Source: Brassica napus (taxonomy: Eukaryota > Streptophyta > Magnoliopsida > Brassicales > Brassicaceae). From it: 64,000 nt of DNA. Of this stretch, positions 58,661-64,000 are shown one piece after another; position 1 is the first letter of the stretch; every line of letters begins with the position of its first letter. The translations under genes were made by a program, and so were the position numbers. Location: contig NC_063450.1 in assembly GCF_020379485.1 (NCBI RefSeq), positions 47,706,681 to 47,770,680 on the forward strand, read 5' to 3'. Under the pieces are notes generated by a model. The model was not told the DNA's origin and ran no database searches. It worked only from the letters and a program-made list of their open reading frames with translations.

Positions 58661-61319
58661 CCTGCTCCTGAAGTTCGCCTAAACGAACCAGTTTGATTCT
58701 AATGAATGATAGTTCGATGCCAAAAACAAAAATGTAATCCTGATCACCATCCAAGAACATCTCCAATCTATAGCTATTTTTAACTCCAAATACTATAATA
58801 GAGAAAAACTCGCTCTAACTCACATCTATTTCTTCTTAAAAAATAAAGATTGCTATTTTTTCTCTATATATGGAAGAAGAAATATCATTCTTTTATAATG
58901 GAGACATTCTTTTTTATTTACAAAATTGTCTTTTAACTTTTTACTTTAATAATTATAACCAAAAAAAATATTTTTAGTGGAATACACTTTTTATATAAAT
59001 AGAATCATAATTTTTTTAGCTAGATAATGCTTTTTAAAGAAAAATTTAGTTCATATAGTATCATATTTTTTGAAACGTTAAAATTAATTGGGTTAATTTT
59101 CAATTTTCGTAAAGAAAAAGTATTATTTGTAAAACTATAAAAATATGGCAAGAATAATCTTTTTTAGAAAAAAATAGAAGAATGCATTGGAAACAAATTC
59201 GTCTATATGATAAAAATTTTCTATTTTAGAAGAAAAATTGGAAAATACATTGGAGATAGTCTAATAAGCTACAAACATAACATATTTCCTTAAACGTAGG
59301 ATAGACAACTACATGAAGTGTCTTGGTATCTTGAACCAAAGTGGTGTAGAGTAGACAATTCGCCTTGGGAGATATTCAAACTCAATCCAAGAACCAAATA
59401 TATCATCTCCGGAATAAACACAAAACATTCAGACAGAAGATCATTACATAATGCTAAAAGAAAAATATTAGCTAAGATTAAAGTTGGTATAAGATAGACG
59501 ACATAACAGTCTATCATAATAGGAATCTAAGGGGGGTGATTGGAATGAACTGTATCTTTATGTTTTTGGATGTAGAATTTAATCCGTAGATTTATTTGAT
59601 GTAAATTATTTTGATGTACCTTTGTAAAACACTATTTATTTGCTCTCGAACCTTTACAACCATATTTAGATTTTGTAGAACTTTTTTTTGCTGTGAATTT
59701 TTTAAGGAAAAAAAAAGCTCGATTAGTTGATATATATGACTCTAAACTAAATTTGGGCTCTCTAAAGCATCTACAGCCGCAACCAATCATAGATTTTCCG
59801 AACCCCTAAACCCGAAAAATTTTAAACAGCACCAAATATGGATCTGTAGAAAAACATAATGATGATGAGTAAAAAATAAAAAGCAACCAGAAAAATATTA
59901 GGTGAGAGCAAAGTTGGTATGAAACGAGACAACGGTTTGTAATAATAAAAATTAAAAAATAAAAAACTTTTTCTCTCTAAACCTTTTTCTCCAACCTTCT
60001 ATGGAGGAAGCGGCGAGGACGGTTACAGCCGCGTGGAATCTAGAGTTTTGTTTGTACTTTGGTTTACCAAATTTAATTTTTCGATCAAATTTTATTATTG
60101 TAATCACTTAACCAATGCCCGGTTTGGGATGAATATTACACTACATGTTTTTATTTTCATACAATCATCTTCATATAAATTTTAGTATTATATAAATATT
60201 AAAATACAAATAGATTATATATGAACATATATTATTGCATAAAATAGAAAACACTGAAAATTAAAAAATATAAAACAAAAAATTCAATGACTATTTCATT
60301 AAAAATTATATTTTAAAATTTATATTATATTATGATCATGCATTATAATACATGTAGAATCTAATAATATATATTTTTAAAAATATATTTAAAAGTTACT
60401 CTAAAAGTCTCCGTTTCTATTTACCAATATAAAATCAAAATTAAACCTTTTTACCTCTGATAAAAACTGAAAATAGCTCTTGTAAAAAATATTTGAATAA
60501 AAAATATTAATTAATGGTAGAAGTCAAAATTATTTTTATCAACAATTTAACTCACTTAATAAAATAATTAAATAAATCATGTAAACATAAAATTTGTAAA
60601 AACATTAAAATATAGAAATTATGTACAGAAATTACAATTTTGTTTGATATATTATTTAAAAAAATATAAATCGATATTTTTGTCAACGAAGATATCTATT
60701 TTATTAAGACTGAAGTACAAAATATTACTTGCATATTTTTTTAAATGATTCTTACAGAATTTCATTCCTTTTTTAACTAATTCGGACTACTTTATTTATT
60801 GTTTTTTTAGTTAACTCTGTAACATTTATTATAAAGTGTTAAATATAACTTACCTATCTTAAAATGTTTTATTATATCTTCCTTTTTTCTCTCTTCCTAA
60901 CTAATTAATTAATTGTATTTACTATAATAATTCACATTATTTATTTTACGTGTTAACAATAATATTTTTTAGGTTTGAATGAAATTTCTTTATTCGTGAC
61001 AAAAATTCAAACAGGTTAAAAATAATTTTATTTGTTCATAGAATGAGTTAGCATGAGCATCCAAATATATTTTCGAGTACAAATCATTTTTTTATATCGT
61101 AACTCCATTCGGATATTATAAATTTAAGGACATGGTTTGATTCGGATCTTTCCGTATTCGGGTAGGAACCTAAAAATTTTTAAATAACCAATATGTTTAA
61201 AAATATTATTAAACAATTTATAGAAATAAAAATAAATTAAAACCCGCACGGACGTGCGAATCAAGGTAGTATCTGCTAAAACACATGAAGATTCCTTTCA
61301 TTCAAAAAAAAAAACACAT
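58661..61319. other. Intergenic DNA between XH units
   Basis: AT-rich and without a gene. 59535-59793 has weak inverted ends (GTGATTGG...CTGTA and TACAGCCGCAACCAATCAT), possibly a MITE. At 61243-61268 a hairpin, CCCGCACGGACGTGCG, followed by GGTAGT resembles a decayed Helitron 3' end. Confidence 0.4.
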
Positions 61320-61585
61320 GCAGAGTCCCATTAAACAAAATCTTGGATTAAGTTTTTTTTTAACGACCAAACTTGGGTTAATAAAACTTGGAATTCACAG
61401 TTTCCATTATACATCAAGTAATAAAGAAGTCTTTCCAAAAAGAAAAGGATCAAGTAAAAGAGAAGATGAAAGAGGTGGAAGATAAAGTTGAAAAAAGGTT
61501 GAAGATGAAAGTGGTGAAGTTAAAAAAAAAAATGAAAGAGGTGGAAGTTCACTCTGATCTTAACATTAATGGTCACTTGTGACCC

Positions 61586-61666
61586 TTGACCTTGACCTTG
61601 ACCTTGACCTATTTATGGTGACTTCCTTGACCTTGACCTATCTATGCTGACTTGTGACCCTTGACC
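61586..61666 (+). promoter_or_regulatory. TTGACC (W-box core) array
   Basis: Seven TTGACC hexamers in 81 bp: 61586, 61592, 61598 and 61604 in direct tandem, then 61627, 61633 and 61661. TTGAC is the core bound by WRKY factors. The array lies 280-360 bp before the ATG of XH copy B. Copy A has only the single degenerate form GTGACCCATGATCC at the matching place. Confidence 0.6.
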
Positions 61667-61945
61667 TATTTATCATTATGTGAAAAACGACGTAGCCTCT
61701 GTTAGGTTTTGTTTAAATAGATGTCTCTTCCTTGAAAGGAAAACAATATTGAAGGGTTTCTTTTCACTAAGCAAAGGTAAACTTCTGATTTCGACATTCT
61801 TTTCTGTCTTATTCTGATTTTGATTCTGGGTTGTAAGAGGGTACGAAGGAGCATATTTGCATATTTAGTTATCGTATTATGCTGTTGCCTTTAACAAAAC
61901 CTTTCTAATGTTTGTCACTGACTTAGATACTTATAGAAGTCTAAG

Positions 61946-62151
61946 ATGAGCGACAAGGATGAAGAGCTGAAGAAAGTAATAATGGATCTGGAGGAGGAGC
62001 GTAGTGATTTAGAAGATGCAAACTCCGAACTCTGCCAAAAACTATGCGAAAGCAATGATGAGATCCGAGAAGCACACGAAGAATTGATTAGTGTAATATA
62101 TTTTTTTATCTTCTTGAATGCTCTCTGCTGATGATGATGATGATGATGATG

Positions 62152-62182
<31 letters not shown>

Positions 62183-62750
62183 GTTGTGTGGTGGTTTTAC
62201 CTATGTTTATGTATCTGCAGGGATTGAGAGACTTATCGGATGAAAGTTCGACGATCAGAGTGAAAGCAATGGGACGAATTGATGAAAAACCTTTCCTGAA
62301 AGTATGCGAGCAGAGATTCAGTGGCCAAGACGTTGCACTGCAACACGCCAGGCTTTGCTCTAAATGGCAGAAAATGGTCATGGATTCAAGATGGGAACCA
62401 TTTAAAATTCAGAGATCTGGAGATAAAATTGAGGTTTTGTTATGTTCTTCCATTTGATTTCTTTCTCAGCACTCCTGTCTGTTTTGCGGATCTTGACTTT
62501 GTTATGTTGTCGTTAGGGCGTTGTGGATGAGGAAGATGAGAAACTTAAAAATCTGAGTATTGAGTGGGGAGAAGACGTGAAGAAGGCAGTCAAGACAGCA
62601 CTCGAGGAACTGTACGAGTATAATGGAAGTGGCAGGTATCCAGTTCCTGTACTGTGGAATTTTCAACATGGGAGAAAAGCGACAGTCAAGGAAGGGATTA
62701 TTGCTCACATGAAGCATCAGATCAAAAATCTCAAACGCAAACGAACCTGA
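61946..62750 (+). CDS. Short XH-domain protein (FDM/IDN2-related), copy B, 197 aa
   Basis: Exons 61946-62092, 62221-62433 and 62517-62750 join in frame to 197 aa. Residues 1-49 form an acidic coiled coil (ELKKVIMDLEEERSDLEDA). Residues 50 onward are an XH domain: SSTIRVKAMGRIDEKPFLKV, LCSKWQKMVMDSRWEPFKI, VVDEEDEKLKNL, YNGSGRYPVPVLWNF and GRKATVKEGIIAHMK, ending LKRKRT. Full FDM/IDN2 proteins have a zinc finger, an XS domain that binds double-stranded RNA, and a long coiled coil before XH. This one has only the end, so at most it could dimerise with such partners. The CCCGGT-free leader contains a probable intron with acceptor TTATAG at about 61937. Frame and splice sites look intact, and duplicate A is dead. 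Confidence 0.85.
62131..62180. repeat. (GAT)n(AAT)n microsatellite in XH copy B intron 1
   Basis: About 8 GAT followed by about 9 AAT units in the first intron, in the intron that carries the G23 run in copy A. Confidence 0.9.
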
Positions 62751-63070
62751 ATCAAGCACCTTTGACTGATTGGTTGATTGTTGTAGCAAGTTTGTGGCTT
62801 CAGGAATCTTAAGTTTAAGCGTTCTCTTTTTAATTTGTGGTTCTCACTTTGTATTAAGCCATTTAAAACCCATGCATGGAGGTTTCGTTTGGAATTGCTG
62901 CTTGTGTATTTCCTATGAATATAAACTAAGGTCGTGCGTTTTTCTGGCAAACTATGTGTACATGTTACCTTGTTAGAAACAAGATGTGTTTCTTTTGTTT
63001 TTCTTCCGTATTAAAAGAAAATGTGAGACGCTTCAATCTTTGCCCATATATATGAGAGACTAAACTTCAG

Positions 63071-64000
63071 ACTATCATCGGCTGCGAAGCGTCCATGAGT
63101 CCAGAGTCTAGAGGTCTATAAAACAATCAATTTATTGTGTATGATTATCCATTTCTTATTCTTAACGATAAAACAACAATTTGTTGTTGACTATAATATT
63201 TGAGTTTGGACTACTCTGAGATAAGTTTCCTAAGTTTTTGCTTTCGTATTCATCTCTTCGAATTTTGACAAACTAATTAATCAATGATTCTAGCTAGGAC
63301 CATATTTGTTGATCTGTTAACTTGTTCCTCTATAATAAACAACCAAAATAAAATATCTTAACAAATGAATGGTAAACTAAAAGAACATGTGTGCCAAAAA
63401 AGAGGTTCTGCAAAAGAACGTTTTTGGAAGAAAAAAAATTATGGATTACGAATTGGTCAAATATTGTATATATGAGAACTAAGTCAAAGTATCACTGTTT
63501 GATTAGGTCTTATATATAGCGTTAAAATGCAGCGCTTGCGGTTGCGGAAGTTTGCGGATGCAGGTGCTTGCGTTTTTAGCGGTTTTAAGAGATTTGTACG
63601 ACTGGTTCTGCGGTTAAAAATTGGTGCGTTTGCGGGATACTTATGACTGGTTAACTACCAAATGCAACAGCGGTTAAATAATATATTAACAATATTTATA
63701 TTTTATATAATTAGAAAATATCAAAAATCATAATATTATAATAAACACAAAAATTATATTTAGAAAGTTTTAGTTTTAAATTTTTTTTAAAATTATAGAA
63801 AATATTTTTTTAAAATTTTTTTATAATATTAATTAAAATATAATAGGTATATTTTAGTATTTTTATAATTCCAATTTAAAATTTTTATTGATTATTTTTA
63901 TTTCTCTATTTATATTGTTTTTTTTAAAGAAAAAAAAAATTATTCTCCAGCAACCGCAAACTCTAGTTGGAACCAGTTTTTGAATTTGTGAGGTTTAGAG
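63071..64000. other. Intergenic DNA at the right edge
   Basis: AT-rich, no gene. 63525-63965 starts with GCTTGCGGTTGCGG and ends CAGCAACCGCAAACTC, a possible inverted-repeat element of about 440 bp. No target duplication was confirmed. Confidence 0.4.

Larger units (their letters stand above)
61320..63070 (+). repeat. Tandem duplication unit B (XH-domain gene)
   Basis: Second copy of the unit at 56000-57720, in the same orientation, about 5.3 kb downstream. It contains the intact gene. Confidence 0.8.

Noticed and set aside
61243..61268. Hairpin CCCGCACGGACGTGCG as a Helitron 3' end
   Set aside because: The downstream word is GGTAGT, not CTRR plus T, and no matching TC start was found. Kept only as a remark in the intergenic entry.

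Overview
The window is plant nuclear DNA from a Brassicaceae species, probably Brassica or a close relative. The evidence is intron-containing genes with GT/AG junctions, chloroplast transit peptides, a eukaryotic tRNA-Glu gene, very AT-rich intergenic DNA, and dense CACTA, PIF/Harbinger, hAT, Stowaway, Helitron and Ty1/copia elements. From memory, the order of conserved genes (RABA1 GTPase, adenylosuccinate lyase, CHLI, an At4g18490-like gene, CLE2-like genes, a PDM1/SEL1-like PPR gene, a DUF707 gene) matches Arabidopsis thaliana At4g18430 to At4g18530. The locus names rest on that recollection.

Layout. 1-4 kb: right end of a CACTA element, a PIF/Harbinger transposase killed by two stop codons, and a MITE with the same termini. 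5.2-10.9 kb: a RABA1e-like GTPase gene split in its last coding exon by a full-length Ty1/copia element with matching 283-bp LTRs and an open polyprotein frame. 12.0-15.1 kb: a Helitron on the minus strand carrying fragments of a NAP1 histone chaperone gene and a bHLH105/ILR3-like gene. 15.4-24.9 kb: a gene island with plastid adenylosuccinate lyase, tRNA-Glu(CUC), Mg-chelatase subunit I, and a divergent 13-exon gene for a disordered acidic protein. 25.3-26.2 kb: a non-autonomous hAT element. 27.1 kb: a small basic protein with a KEN-box-like motif. 28.4-29.1 kb: a 339-bp repeat in two matching tandem copies.

29.8-45.3 kb is a diverged tandem duplication of a CLE2-like signalling-peptide gene with its long upstream region. 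Copy A is interrupted by two Helitrons and an LTR-like block. Copy B is interrupted by a complete non-autonomous CACTA element, a 178-bp CT microsatellite and an inverted Helitron. Both CLE peptides have Ser in place of the usual Pro at position 7. 45.3-48.3 kb holds no recognisable gene.

48.3-53.4 kb is a divergent pair: an intronless plastid PPR gene on minus and a 12-exon DUF707 gene on plus, the latter with an unusual run of seven 7-residue repeats. 54.8-56.0 kb holds a Stowaway MITE and a second inverted-repeat element. 56-63.1 kb is a second tandem duplication, of a short XH-domain protein related to FDM/IDN2. The upstream copy is dead. The downstream copy is intact and has an array of TTGACC hexamers (W-box core) in its promoter region.

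The host genes do not form one pathway. They are ordinary conserved genes (membrane traffic, purine synthesis, chlorophyll synthesis, plastid RNA processing, peptide signalling) in a segment reshaped by transposition and tandem duplication. I found no unknown multi-gene system. The most notable items are the fresh retrotransposon disruption of the Rab gene, the gene-capturing Helitron, the variant CLE pair and the XH pair.
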